Source: Clostridium sp. MB40-C1
GTDB taxonomy: Bacteria; Bacillota; Clostridia; Clostridiales; Clostridiaceae
Reading direction: 5' to 3'
NCBI RefSeq assembly: GCF_030913655.1
Contig: NZ_CP133189.1
Location: 3,829,328-3,893,327 of the forward strand
DNA: 64,000 nucleotides
Shown here in pieces: positions 42,901-49,964 of the stretch. Below the pieces are notes generated by a model. That model was not told the origin of the DNA. It did no database searches and saw nothing but the letters and a program-made list of their open reading frames with translations. Each line of letters opens with the position of its first letter. Within the stretch, counting starts at the first letter, position 1. Made by a program: the position numbers and the translations under genes.

Positions 42901-43083
42901 CAAGTTAAGATAAGAGGGTTCAGAATTGAGCTTGAAGAAATTGCAAATGTATTGGGTAAAATTGACTGTATAGAAGATGCAGCAGTTATAGCAAGAGATG
43001 ATTCAAGTGGTGAAAAAGCTGTTTATAGTTATGTAGTTTCTAATCTAAATGTAGATTTTAAGAAGATTAGAAAAAATCCGTGA
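30991..43083 (+). CDS. NRPS, modules 2-5 (C-A-PCP repeats), frameshifted at 3' end
   Basis: This giant multimodular synthetase has 4,030 residues in the observed frame. Order: C (HHIIFDG at about 178), A2, PCP2 (GGHSL about 1045), C (HHIVSDG), A3, PCP3, C (HHVVSDG), A4, PCP4, C (HHIVSDG), A5. Pocket codes read by eye: A2 DAKDIGVVDK (Glu), A3 DAWLVGAVIK (hydrophobic, Leu-like), A4 DSELTAEVCK (uncertain, partly Tyr-like), A5 DGWAVASVCK (aromatic, Trp or Phe). No epimerisation or methylation domain occurs. The frame ends at a TGA inside the A5 C-terminal subdomain, because 2 bases are missing in an A-run at 43071-43076 compared with the other modules. The rest of A5 continues at once in the next frame, so this and the following entry were one protein of about 5,600 residues. 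GGGGGG precedes the ATG. Confidence 0.93.
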   Translation: MSMESKKEQELQKRSLLKTILEKKKKNKIASNSIEILSRKKGKNYFLSSYEQRRLWFIHKLDPESIAYNIHFGFRIYGDLKIDLLQAAINEIGMEQEALRTRFQYIDDELMQIIEPNFNEKIKYINLSNIDSKVIENELARVCKEESYKPFDLENGPLVRFILIEIGPEERLFITVIHHIIFDGWSMGVFYRNLSEKYNSLCNGKCSLNKEKTVQYADYAKWQRKQLSKNKMEKQFNYWKDKLENIDQNVEFPLDKKRPSMLTNSGDVVFFKLDNDIVKNLRKYSSECNCTVNTVLLSVFKCLIYKYTKKNNIAVGTAVANRKVDGIENIIGFFVNTIVLSTEIDGNMKFSELLEKVRNTTLEAYDNEEFPFDQLVEKINPLRDSNRNPFFQLMYSYQNTQKIKLELQDLKVEEYALGSKRSSFDVTLQIEDNENGIFGSFEYNSDLFYRETVQRICNQFKLILKDVLSDANNKKINDISILSKEEKDLILNKFNDTCVEYDKEKTLVDMFEEQVKKTPNNIAVVFENEKITYKELNEKANLLARVLRQNGAGVDKIVGIMLERSIEMIIAIIGVLKSGAAYLPIDPKYPKNRIEYMLKNSETNILVSLPRLLGNLNFSGNILDMSNKGIFNKDMDKLYNVNHSKDLAYIIYTSGTTGNPKGVMVEHKSAVNLIYALKECIYSKYGGNLKVALVANYAFDASVKQIFASLLLGNTLYIVDNNSIMHGDDLVRFYLDKQIDITDGTPIHLSMISNSNLLGNSKLKLKNMIIGGDKLLKDTVKKIYSKLKTNKVSITNVYGPTECCVDTTCQNIDINNINRFQDIPIGRPLNNYEVYILDEQNKLLPIGIAGELYISGDGLARGYLNNRELTNKKFIDNPYKLGQKMYKTGDLARWLPDGSIEYLGRIDEQVKIRGFRIELEEIANVLCRIDYIEDAAVIARDDARGEKAIYSYVVSNVNVDFKEVRKEIRKELPDYMIPAYMMQIEKIPVTRNGKLDKRSLPDIVQESGEEYIAPRNEIERVIVKIFEEVVGGNKVSVDADFFEIGGHSLRAIKVVNRIEAETGVRIPIKIIFAERTAESIARYIEEAENKEYESIPKAEKKAYYQMSSAQKRMYLIWQMEKESTVYNMPLCYKLKGNVRVDNIKKSLQEMIERHEILRTCFGIKDGEFVQKILDKNKKEADYSYEESIDDVSEILQRFTKPFNLDKGNLVRMKVVKSKKEYYLLIDMHHIVSDGMSMGIFIKEFSILYNGGDLEDLDLQYKDYSEWARMRKLDDQKAYWVSQFEEEVPVIDLPYDYKRSFEKSYKGAITSIELQKEIKGGIKELCNITGTTEYMVLLSAFMVVLNKYTRQEDIVVGTPISGRTNKDMESMMGMFINTLAMREKPEAGKSFIKFLGEVKESCLKAYENQEYPFEELVESVEVRRDFSRNPLFDVMFSLQNNEKVNLSMDNLMIDQIWGEHRISKFDLSIMMESGEDKYFVGAEYCTTLFKRETVNRFLVHFKEVLCKIIDNPEVLIGEIQVITKQEEDLILNKFNNTYIEYDKEKTVVDIFEEQVKKIPDNIAVVYENEKLTYRELDEKANILAQKLRDMGIKPNDFVAITVQKSLEMIIGILGVIKAGAAYVPIDPKYPKERIKYMLSDCKPKALLIYKTDIKVNGVPIIDLNDSKLFKGECKNLEKVNTSNDLLYVIYTSGTTGKPKGVMIEHKSVNNLREYFINSLKVRPSDRILQFSNISFDASVWDITMSLLIGATLHVINQDKMVDADFMSEYAKDTTIMLLPPQFYQQLKTAGQRLVVTGGAESSKDIVIKAIGEGAAYLNAYGPTEATVIATHWLCNEIDNVPERIPIGKPIDNKKIYICDKDILCGIGIPGELCIGGEGLARGYLNRPKLTAEKFIDNPYGEGKLYRTGDLARWLPDGNIEYLGRIDEQVKIRGFRIELEEIANVLRKIDYIEDAAVIARDDARGEKAIYSYVVSNINLDFKEIRKEIREELPEYMIPAYMMQIEKIPINRSGKIDKQALPEIVQESEEEYIAPRNETEKIIVKIFEEVIGINKISVDADFFEIGGHSLRATKVVNRIEAETGVRIPIKIIFSERTAESVARYIEEFGNKEYESIPKAEEKKYYPMSSAQRRMYLIWQMEKESTAYNMLACYKLEGKVRVDDIKNSLQKMINRHEILRTCLITKDGKMVQKILDKVGIDCLYEENMDDISNILKKFIKPFNLEKGNLIRTKIVMSKKEYYLLIDMHHVVSDGMSMGIFIKEFSTLYNGGELEKLNLQYKDYSEWMVKRDLDDQKAYWVSQFKEEVPIIDLPYDYNRPAKQSYEGAIISIDLQKEIKSGIKGLCNITGATEYMVLLAALMVTLSKYTRQEDIVVGTPISGRTNKDMESMMGMFINTLAMREKPEAGKSFIKFIDEVKESCLKAYENQEYPFEELVEAVEVKRDFSRNPLFDVMFVLQNNEKFNLLMDDIIINQIEVEHTTSKFDITLMMGSREDNYFVSAEYCTELFKKETINRLLAHFKEVLCKIIDNPESSIGEINIVTKDEKELILNKFNDTYVEYDREKTLVDIFEEQVKKAPNNTAVVFENEKITYKELNEKANSLAMVLRKNGARADKIVGIMLERSIEMIVAIIGVLKSGAAYLPIDPKHPKNRIEYMLKNSETNILLSIPKLLDNIDFNGNILDMSKKQLFDKKLNNLNNINVSKDMAYIIYTSGTTGTPKGVMVENRNILNTLYWRKNYYEFSENDVTLQIPSFSFDSSVEDIFTTLISGAKLVLINEDKRLDIQYLKDIMLKEKITNFLVTPSLYASILSADLQNVKTLRNVTVAGESIPSELIKEHFKKFTKVDLFNEYGPTENSVCSTVYKFVKNNNKVLIGTPISNTRIYIIDEKNKVLPIGVKGELCISGFGLTRGYLNNEKLTSEKFVDNPYEPGQKMYKTGDLARWLPDGNIECLGRIDEQVKIRGFRIELEEIANVLRRIDYIEDAAVIARDDARGEKAIYSYVVSNVNIDFKEVRKEIRKELPEYMIPAYIMQIEKIPVTRNGKLDKRALPDIVQECGEEYIAPRNEMENNIVRIFEEVVGGNKISVDADFFEIGGHSLRATKVVNRIEADTGVRIPIKIIFSERTAEAIARYIEESENKEYECIPKAEEKEYYPMSSAQKRMYLIWQMEKESIAYNVPACYKLEGKVRIDDIKNSLQKMIDCHEILRTRFVTKDGELVQKILDKVEVDYSYEENTDEVSEILKNFIKPFNLDEGNLIRMKVVKSKKEYYLLIDMHHIVSDGMSMGIFIKEFSTLYSGEEVEKLNLQYKDYSEWMIKRNLDDQKAYWVSRFEEEAPIIDLPYDYKRPLEKSYKGAITSIELQKEIKSGIKKLCNITGTTEYMVLLSAFMVTLNKYTHQEDIVVGTPISGRTNKDMESMMGMFINTLAIREKPEAGKSFIQFVGEVKEDCLKAYENQEYPFEELVEAVEVRRDFSRNPLFDVTFGLQNNEKFNLSMDNVMISPIKEEHTISKFDLSVFMESNEEGYFVGAEYCTELFKKETIDRFLVHFKEVLYKIIDNPESFIGEIEIATKEEKDLILNKFNDTYVQYDKEKTVVDIFEEQVRKNPNNIAVIYEKERLTYRELNEKANILAQKLRGMGIKPDDFVAIAAQKSLEMVIGILGVIKAGGAYVPIDPKYPQERILYILSDCKPKALLIYKADVRAKEIPVIDLSDNESFEGKLKNLEKVNRPDDLLYLIYTSGTTGKPKGVMIEHKSVNNLREYFINSLKVRPSDKILQFSNISFDGSVWDITMALLTGATLYVINQDKMLDLDFTSEYAKNTTIMAVPPQYYKQLKTIGQRLVVTAGSESSKDVVTKAIEGGGTYLNSYGPTEATVCATHWFCNEKNNVPGRIPIGKPIDNKKIYICDKYSLCGIGIPGELCIAGDGLARGYLNRPELTAEKFIDNPYEPGQKMYRTGDLARWLPDGNIEYLGRIDEQVKIRGFRIELEEIANVLGKIDCIEDAAVIARDDSSGEKAVYSYVVSNLNVDFKKIRKNP

Positions 43084-43099
43084 AAAATTACCGGAGTAT

Positions 43100-46000
43100 A
43101 TGATACCAACATATATGATGCAGATAGAAGAAATACCAGTAACTAGAAATGGCAAACTAGATAAGAGAGCATTACCTGATATAGTCCAAGAAAGTGGAGA
43201 GGAATATATTGCTCCAAGAAATGAAATAGAAAAAATCATTGTTAGAATTTTTGAAGAAGTTGTTGGAGGAAACAAGATAAGTGTAGATGATGATTTCTTT
43301 GAAGTAGGGGGACATTCTTTAAGAGCAACAAAAGTAGTTAATAGAATTGAAGTCGAAACTGGAGTAAGGATACCAATAAAGATAATTTTTTCAGAGAGGA
43401 CAGCAGAAGCTATAGCAAGATATATAGAAGAATCCGAAAATAAAGAATATGAATCTATACCAAAAGCAGAAGAAAAGGAATACTATCCAATGTCTTCATC
43501 CCAAAAGAGAATGTATTTAATTTGGCAGATGAAAAAAGAAAGCATAGTTTACAATATGCCAGCATGCTACAAATTAGAAGGAAGAGTAAGAGTTGATGAT
43601 ATAAAGAATTCATTGCAAGAAATGATAAAACGCCATGAGATATTAAGAACACGTTTTTTAACAAGAGATGGAGATCTTGTACAGAAGGTTTTAGACAAGG
43701 TAGAGGTAGATTATTCTTATGAGGAAAGTATGGATGAAGTATCTGAAGTTTTTAAAAATTTCATAAAGCCATTTAATTTAGATGAAGGAAATTTAATAAG
43801 AATGAAGGTAGTAAAGAGTAAAAAAGAATATTATTTGCTTATAGACATGCATCATATAATTAGTGATGGAATGAGTATGGGAATTTTTATTAAAGAATTT
43901 TCAACTTTCTATAATGGCGGAAATCTTGAAAAACTTAATTTACAATATAAGGATTATAGTGAATGGATGAGAAAAAGAAGTTTTGACAGCGAGAAGTCAT
44001 ATTGGTTAAGTCAATTTGAAGAGGAAGTACCAGTAATTGATCTTCCATATGATTATAAGAGACCACTTGAAAAAAGTTATAAAGGTGCAATAACTAGCAT
44101 TGAGCTTCAAAAAGAAATAAAAAGTGGAATAAAAGAATTGTGCAATATTACTGGAGCAACAGAATACATGATATTTTTATCAGCATTTATGGTAGTTTTA
44201 AATAAATATACTCGTCAAGAAGATATTGTTGTAGGAACTCCTATATCAGGAAGAACTAATAAAGATATGGAATCTATGATGGGTATGTTTATAAATACAC
44301 TTGCTATGAGAGAAAAACCTGAAGCTGGAAAGAGTTTTATTAAGTTTGTAGGTGAAGTAAAAGAAAGTTGTCTTAAGGCATATGAAAATCAGGAATATCC
44401 TTTTGAAGAACTAGTAGAGTCAGTAGAAGTTAGAAGAGATTTTTCTAGGAATCCATTATTTGATGTAATGTTTAGTTTACAGAACAATGAAAAAGTGAAT
44501 CTTTCAATGGATAATCTTATGATAGATCAAATATGGGGAGAACATAGAATATCCAAGTTTGATCTTAGTATTATGATGGAAAGTAGAGAAGATAAATATT
44601 TTGTAGGTGCGGAATATTCTACAACATTATTTAAGAGAGAAACTATAAATAGATTTTTAGCTCATTTTAAAGAAGTTCTCTGCAAAGTAATATATAATCC
44701 AGAAAGTCTTATAGGAGAAATTGAGGTTGTAACAAAAGAAGAAAAAGATTTAATTTTAAATAAGTTCAATGACACTTATGTAGAGTATGACAAAGAAAAA
44801 ACAGTGGTAGACATGTTTGAGAAACAGGTGAGAAAAAATCCAAGTAAAATAGCGGTAATTTATGAAAAAGAAAAACTAACTTACAAGGAATTAAATGAAA
44901 AATCAAATATATTAGCCCAAAAGTTACGTGATATGGGGATAAAGCCAGATGATTTTGTAGCAATTTCAGCAGAGCGAAGCTTGGAAATGGTAATTGGAAT
45001 TTTAGCAATTATAAAAGCTGGTGGAGCATATGTTCCGATTGACCCTAAGTATCCAGAGAAGAGAATTAATTATATTCTTTCTGACTGTAAGCCAAAAGCT
45101 TTATTAACATATAAGACTGATGTACAAGCTAAAGAAATTCCAACAATTGATCTTTCTAACAATAAATCTTTTGAAGGTGAGTTGAAAAAACTAGAAAAAG
45201 TAAATAGACCAGATGATTTACTATACCTAATATATACATCAGGAACTACTGGAAAACCAAAGGGAGTAATGGTTAAGCACAGTAATATGGTTAATTATTG
45301 TTATAACAATGAAAAGAGTACAGCTGCTGGTGTGTTTAATAGGAAACTGAACAATATGGGATCTGTTACTAATATGTCATTTGATATTTTTGGAACAGAA
45401 ATAATATTAGTATTTGCAAATGGAATGACTACATTTATAGCAAATAGTGATGAGCAAGAAGAGGTTGAATATTTAAGCTCTTTTATTGAAAGAAATAGCA
45501 TTGAAATATTGCAAACCACACCAAGTAGAATAAAGATACTATTATCGCAACCAGAAAAACTTAAAAGACTTAATTCTCTTAAGTATATTATGGTTGGAGG
45601 GGAAAAAGTAGAAAGTGATATAGTAAACAAATTACATCAATATACAAATGCAATAGTAGAAAATGTATATGGACCATCAGAAACTACCATATGGTCAACA
45701 GCTAATGAATTATCACGAAATATATCAGAAAATGATATTTCTATCGGACAACCTATTGCAAATACACAAATTTATATACTTCAAGGATTAAATCTTTGTG
45801 GTATTGGTGTTCCAGGAGAATTATGTATAGCAGGAGATGGGGTTGCTAAAGGATATTTGAATAAACCTGAACTCACAGCAGAAAAATTTATTAATAATCC
45901 ATATGGAGAAGGAAAGTTATATAGAACAGGTGATTTAGCAAAATGGCTTCCAGATGGAAACATAGAATATTTAGGACGTATGGATGAACAAGTTAAGATA

Positions 46001-47818
46001 AGAGGATTCAGAATTGAGCTTGAGGAAATTGCAAAGGTATTATGTAAAATTGACTATATAAATGATGTAGCTGTTACAGTAAGAGAAAATGTAAGTAGTG
46101 AAAAGGCTATTTATAGTTATATAGTTTCTAATATAAATGTAGATATTAATAAAATTAAAGAAGAAATCCGCAAAGAATTACCAGAATATATGATACCAGC
46201 ATATATGATGCAGATAGAAAATATACCAGTAAATAGAAATGGCAAGTTAGATAAGCGAGCATTACCAGATATAGTCCAAGAAAGTAAAGAGGAATATATT
46301 GCGCCAAGAAATGAAAAAGAAAAAATAATTTGTAGTATATTTGCAGAAGTTTTAGAAGTTAAAAAAATTGGATTACAAGATAATTTCTTTGAACTTGGTG
46401 GAGATTCAATGAAGTTATTAAGATTGATTTCTTCATTAAGAAAAGAAGGCTTTAATGTAACATTCAATATTATCAAAAGAAGTAATACAGTCAAAATGTT
46501 GGCAGAAAACTTATGTACAATAAGTGATGAATATGGTGGTGAAAAAATAAAAAATGAAAATCAGATATTAATAAATAAGATTAATGTTCCTAAAGAAATG
46601 AAAGAAGATTTTATTAATTCTAATGTATACGAGGAACTAAATAAATATAATAGGAACATAGAAAATGCTGTAAAATCCAGAGAGTATGTTCCACTAAAGG
46701 TTCAACAAGACTTTTTAAATAAAAATACACCATTTATATCAGCATTAGGTATAGAAATAATAGGAGAAGTATCAAAAGAACAAATATTAAATGCTATAAA
46801 AAATATTATAAATGCGCAAGCTGCGCTACGCACAATATATAATAGCAAAGATAATGTTTTGATAGAAGTATCTAAAAGAGATTGGTATATACCTTACTTC
46901 AATAAGAGCGAATATGATGAAGTTTATAATAATATAGGAGGAATTTTTGAGTGCAAAGAATTGTTTGAAACAAGTAAGTTGTTATCCAAAGTTATTACTA
47001 TAGAAAAAGATAATAATCATCATTTAATATTTTTCTATGTAAATCATGTTCTTTGGGATTTCTTTACATCTCAAGTGCTTTTAGATATGGTTAAGAATAC
47101 GCTGCTAAATTATAAAAATTCTTTTGTTCCTGAGGAAACGTATTACGAGTACGTAAATAGGAAAAGAAATAATTCTAAATCAGTAGAAATATACGATTCA
47201 ATAGAAAACATTGAACACAATGTTGAAAATTATATGAAGAAGATTAAAAATAATTATGATTATGTTTATAAGGTTCTAATAACAAGGCAAATAAATCAAC
47301 TTGAGAAAAAAGAAATACTAGAAAGTCCAATTAAGTGGATATTAGATAAATATTATAAAATTATAAATATTAAAGAAATTACACAAATACCATTTACTAT
47401 GATTTATCATGCACGTGAAACAAAAACATTAAATACATTAGGTTTATATGCTGACACTATCCCATGTTTGTATGATATTAACACAGGGAAAGTACAAGGA
47501 TGGGGTAAACAAGAAAAAATGAATATTAATTCAAGTGAAAGTTATGAGTTATACAAAGAAAAGGTACCAACAGAATCTAATATATTTAAACAATTAAGTA
47601 TAAATGTAATTACTGAAGATTCTAATACTTATTATAATAACTGCAAAAATAATACAGTTAAGGTTATTGGTAGATATGGTGTAGATGAGATACCTGAAGA
47701 AATTTCTATGTATATAGGTAAAAATGTATTGGAGATACAATGTCTAGTATATACAAAAAGAGAAGTAAAAAGAGAAAATATTGTTAATAACATAAAGGAA
47801 ATTTTTGGTATAGTGTAA
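43100..47818 (+). CDS. NRPS, end of module 5, module 6 and terminal C-like domain
   Basis: This is the continuation of the synthetase after the frameshift; the ATG at 43100 is internal to A5, has no ribosome site, and the frame is open back to about 43076. Order: A5 end (NGKLDKRAL), PCP5 (GGHSL), C6 (HHIISDG), A6 with pocket code DITQMGVIWK (Gly-like), and PCP6. PCP6 carries LGGDSM instead of GGHSL, the form usual before epimerase or terminal domains. A C-terminal domain of about 380 residues of the condensation superfamily follows, with NHVLWDF in place of HHxxxDG. It keeps the second His and the Asp. This last domain may release, cyclise or transfer the peptide. No integrated thioesterase is present. 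Confidence 0.9.
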   Translation: MIPTYMMQIEEIPVTRNGKLDKRALPDIVQESGEEYIAPRNEIEKIIVRIFEEVVGGNKISVDDDFFEVGGHSLRATKVVNRIEVETGVRIPIKIIFSERTAEAIARYIEESENKEYESIPKAEEKEYYPMSSSQKRMYLIWQMKKESIVYNMPACYKLEGRVRVDDIKNSLQEMIKRHEILRTRFLTRDGDLVQKVLDKVEVDYSYEESMDEVSEVFKNFIKPFNLDEGNLIRMKVVKSKKEYYLLIDMHHIISDGMSMGIFIKEFSTFYNGGNLEKLNLQYKDYSEWMRKRSFDSEKSYWLSQFEEEVPVIDLPYDYKRPLEKSYKGAITSIELQKEIKSGIKELCNITGATEYMIFLSAFMVVLNKYTRQEDIVVGTPISGRTNKDMESMMGMFINTLAMREKPEAGKSFIKFVGEVKESCLKAYENQEYPFEELVESVEVRRDFSRNPLFDVMFSLQNNEKVNLSMDNLMIDQIWGEHRISKFDLSIMMESREDKYFVGAEYSTTLFKRETINRFLAHFKEVLCKVIYNPESLIGEIEVVTKEEKDLILNKFNDTYVEYDKEKTVVDMFEKQVRKNPSKIAVIYEKEKLTYKELNEKSNILAQKLRDMGIKPDDFVAISAERSLEMVIGILAIIKAGGAYVPIDPKYPEKRINYILSDCKPKALLTYKTDVQAKEIPTIDLSNNKSFEGELKKLEKVNRPDDLLYLIYTSGTTGKPKGVMVKHSNMVNYCYNNEKSTAAGVFNRKLNNMGSVTNMSFDIFGTEIILVFANGMTTFIANSDEQEEVEYLSSFIERNSIEILQTTPSRIKILLSQPEKLKRLNSLKYIMVGGEKVESDIVNKLHQYTNAIVENVYGPSETTIWSTANELSRNISENDISIGQPIANTQIYILQGLNLCGIGVPGELCIAGDGVAKGYLNKPELTAEKFINNPYGEGKLYRTGDLAKWLPDGNIEYLGRMDEQVKIRGFRIELEEIAKVLCKIDYINDVAVTVRENVSSEKAIYSYIVSNINVDINKIKEEIRKELPEYMIPAYMMQIENIPVNRNGKLDKRALPDIVQESKEEYIAPRNEKEKIICSIFAEVLEVKKIGLQDNFFELGGDSMKLLRLISSLRKEGFNVTFNIIKRSNTVKMLAENLCTISDEYGGEKIKNENQILINKINVPKEMKEDFINSNVYEELNKYNRNIENAVKSREYVPLKVQQDFLNKNTPFISALGIEIIGEVSKEQILNAIKNIINAQAALRTIYNSKDNVLIEVSKRDWYIPYFNKSEYDEVYNNIGGIFECKELFETSKLLSKVITIEKDNNHHLIFFYVNHVLWDFFTSQVLLDMVKNTLLNYKNSFVPEETYYEYVNRKRNNSKSVEIYDSIENIEHNVENYMKKIKNNYDYVYKVLITRQINQLEKKEILESPIKWILDKYYKIINIKEITQIPFTMIYHARETKTLNTLGLYADTIPCLYDINTGKVQGWGKQEKMNINSSESYELYKEKVPTESNIFKQLSINVITEDSNTYYNNCKNNTVKVIGRYGVDEIPEEISMYIGKNVLEIQCLVYTKREVKRENIVNNIKEIFGIV

Positions 47819-47832
47819 AAAGCGGAGGTAAT

Positions 47833-49035
47833 ATGAAAATTATTATATATGGATTAGGAAGTAAAAGTAAGTTCATTGAAAGTAAATTAAAGGATACTCA
47901 TAAAATTATAGGTTATACAGATAATAATTCGAATATTCAAAGTTTTAATAATTTTAGATTTTATAAATTAGAGGAATTAAATTCTGTTGAGTATGATTAT
48001 ATAATATTGGCAATTGATAATGCAAAAGCTTGTAAAGTTATTACAAAGTATTTAATTGCAAAATATAAGATTGATTCATCAAAAATAGTTGATTTTTATC
48101 ATTTGTATAACAATGGAGTATCAACTCAGAAAGTAGATAGAGTTATGCAAAATCCTAATAATAAGAATGGGTACGATGGGGTTATTTTAGGGGTATCGCA
48201 TTCTGCCTTAGGAATTAATCCCCAGTATTTAAAAAGTGATTTTTGTAACCTAGCAGTATCTAGTCAAGATATATATTATAATTTGAAGACTTTAGAATAT
48301 TGTATGGAAAATTATTTAGATAAAATTAAAAATTTAAAATATGCTATATTAGATGTTTTTGATTATAATTATTTTAATTATGATGTTTCTCTTACATCTG
48401 ATATAATTAACTATTTATCTTGGGGAGGTTACAATTTAGATTATCATAATTATGAAAACAATAGAAATTTTACTTTAACTGTAGAAGAAGAACTTGCTAA
48501 AATAAATTGCAGAATTATTAGACCGTTAAGTGTTGAAGAAAGAAATGTAAGAGATGAACTCTTTGAAAATATTTACGGAAATTCACAAATTAAGATGTTT
48601 AGAGATTTTGCTTCTCCAGAGCAAAGAAATAAAACAGTAGAAAAAGGGTTTAATGACTATTGTATGCCAGACAATATGCCTAAGTATGGTAGTAATCGCT
48701 ATGATAAAACAATTGAAGAAAATAAAATTCATTTTGAGAAAACATTAAAACTTTTATATAAAATAAATCCTAATATAAAGATTTATGCTGTAATGATTCC
48801 AAGATATGAAACGGTAGAAGAATCTCATAAAACAAAATATGCCCATTGGAAAGCAGAATTTGAAGAGTTCATTTATTATTTAAAAAATAAGTATAATTTT
48901 AAATATTTAAATTTTAAAGAGTGTAAGGAGATAAGTTCTAATAATGAGTATTATCAAGATGTAGCACATTTAAACTATAATGGGGCAACGGCATTTACTA
49001 CTCTTTTAGATAGTTATATTGATTATCTAGTATAA
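47833..49035 (+). CDS. Rossmann plus SGNH/DltD-like protein of the NRPS locus
   Basis: The 400-residue protein has two parts. Residues 1-100 look like a small Rossmann domain (IIIYGLGSKSKFIESKL, IIGYTDNN, DYIILAIDNA), similar in style to PglD-like or sugar-modifying protein N-termini. From about 112 a hydrolase-like domain begins with GVSHSALGINP (Gly-x-Ser block) and ends with DVAHLNYNGA (Asp-x-x-His), the blocks expected of an SGNH or DltD-like esterase/acyltransferase. It lies 15 bases after the NRPS with GGAGG upstream. It may acylate a sugar or the peptide; this is inference, and the family is not firmly recognised. Confidence 0.6.
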   Translation: MKIIIYGLGSKSKFIESKLKDTHKIIGYTDNNSNIQSFNNFRFYKLEELNSVEYDYIILAIDNAKACKVITKYLIAKYKIDSSKIVDFYHLYNNGVSTQKVDRVMQNPNNKNGYDGVILGVSHSALGINPQYLKSDFCNLAVSSQDIYYNLKTLEYCMENYLDKIKNLKYAILDVFDYNYFNYDVSLTSDIINYLSWGGYNLDYHNYENNRNFTLTVEEELAKINCRIIRPLSVEERNVRDELFENIYGNSQIKMFRDFASPEQRNKTVEKGFNDYCMPDNMPKYGSNRYDKTIEENKIHFEKTLKLLYKINPNIKIYAVMIPRYETVEESHKTKYAHWKAEFEEFIYYLKNKYNFKYLNFKECKEISSNNEYYQDVAHLNYNGATAFTTLLDSYIDYLV

Positions 49036-49043
49036 GTTAAAAT

Positions 49044-49082
49044 AAAGGCTCTGTTAACCTTAATGGTTCAGAGCTTTTAAAT
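49044..49082 (+). terminator. terminator after the SGNH-like gene
   Basis: GCTCTG-TTAACC stem pairing with GGTT-CAGAGC, followed by TTTTAA. It splits the PPTase/thioesterase genes from the NRPS transcript. Confidence 0.7.
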
Positions 49083-49147
49083 TCTAAATTTATAGTATAC
49101 TTAAAAAATATAGTAGATAAGTTGTATTTATAAATTAATGTTATGTT

Positions 49148-49170
49148 TATTATTATTATTATTATTATTA
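49148..49170. repeat. TTA trinucleotide microsatellite
   Basis: About seven tandem TTA units stand in the leader of the phosphopantetheinyl transferase gene. Such a tract could vary in length and alter leader spacing. Confidence 0.6.
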
Positions 49171-49255
49171 GAATGTAAATCTTTTTTAAAAGAGAAAATT
49201 AGTGCTATATTTTCTTGTATATAAATAATGTAAAGAAAGGCGTTAAAAGTAATTT

Positions 49256-49962
49256 ATGGATATTGTTATTGTTAAAAATTTAGATATAATAGATGAAAAA
49301 TTAAAGAAATTATGTGAACATATTAGTTGTGAAAAAAGAAGTAAAGCTAACAAACTTTTAAATAAAAATGATAAAATTCAAACTATAGTGGCTGATATCA
49401 TAATAAGGATTCAACTTATTAAACATTTTAATATTAGAAATGAAAATATTTGTTTTAATAAAAATATATATGGTAAGCCATATGTGGAAAAGATTAAAAA
49501 TTTTCATTTTAATATATCGCATTCAGGAGAATATGTTGCTGTTGCAATTAGTAAACAGAAAGTGGGAATCGATATTGAAAAAGTAAAAAATATAGATTAC
49601 TTTGATATAGCTAAAAACTTTTTACTAATAAAGAGTTAAAGTATATTATGCGACCAAGCAAACAAGAAAGCTTAGAGAGATTTTATGATATATGGACATT
49701 AAAAGAATCTTATATAAAATTTAATGGAAAAGGATTATCAATTCCTTTAGATTCATTTACTATTTTTTTTGATGATGATAGTAGTATCAAAGCTATTGAC
49801 AACAACTATTGCACTAATCACATATTTAATCAAATAAACATTCTACCAGGATATAAATTATCAATATGCAGATTAAATAATGAACGTTTTTATATTAAAA
49901 TGTTAAATCAAAATGAAATAATCGATTATTTTTTAGAATTAACTGAAAAGGAGAATATATAA
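49256..49962 (+). pseudogene. Sfp-type 4'-phosphopantetheinyl transferase, frameshifted
   Basis: The family attaches phosphopantetheine to the carrier-domain serines and is needed to activate the NRPS. The first frame (49256-49639, 127 codons) has the N-lobe with KPYV, FNISHSGEYV and GIDIEKV (metal-binding Asp and Glu). It then runs into TAA. The second frame (49648-49962) continues with FYDIWTLKESYIKFNGKGLS, the catalytic WxxKES motif. Adding one T to the T5 run at 49619-49623 gives an uninterrupted enzyme of about 235 residues, the family's usual size. Either the gene is broken or the sequence has a one-base error. Confidence 0.85.
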
Positions 49963-49964
49963 TC

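Noticed and set aside
43071..43077. A AAA AAT as a programmed -1 frameshift heptamer in the NRPS
   Set aside because: A -1 shift leads to the wrong frame. The needed change is +1 or -2, and the site lacks other known stimulators.
46690..47818. Ordinary epimerisation domain at the NRPS end
   Set aside because: The HHxxxDxVSW-type motif is absent and the later block (GLYADTIP) resembles condensation domains more than epimerases.
49148..49170. CRISPR or other functional repeat array
   Set aside because: It is a plain TTA microsatellite; no spacer-repeat structure is seen anywhere in the window.
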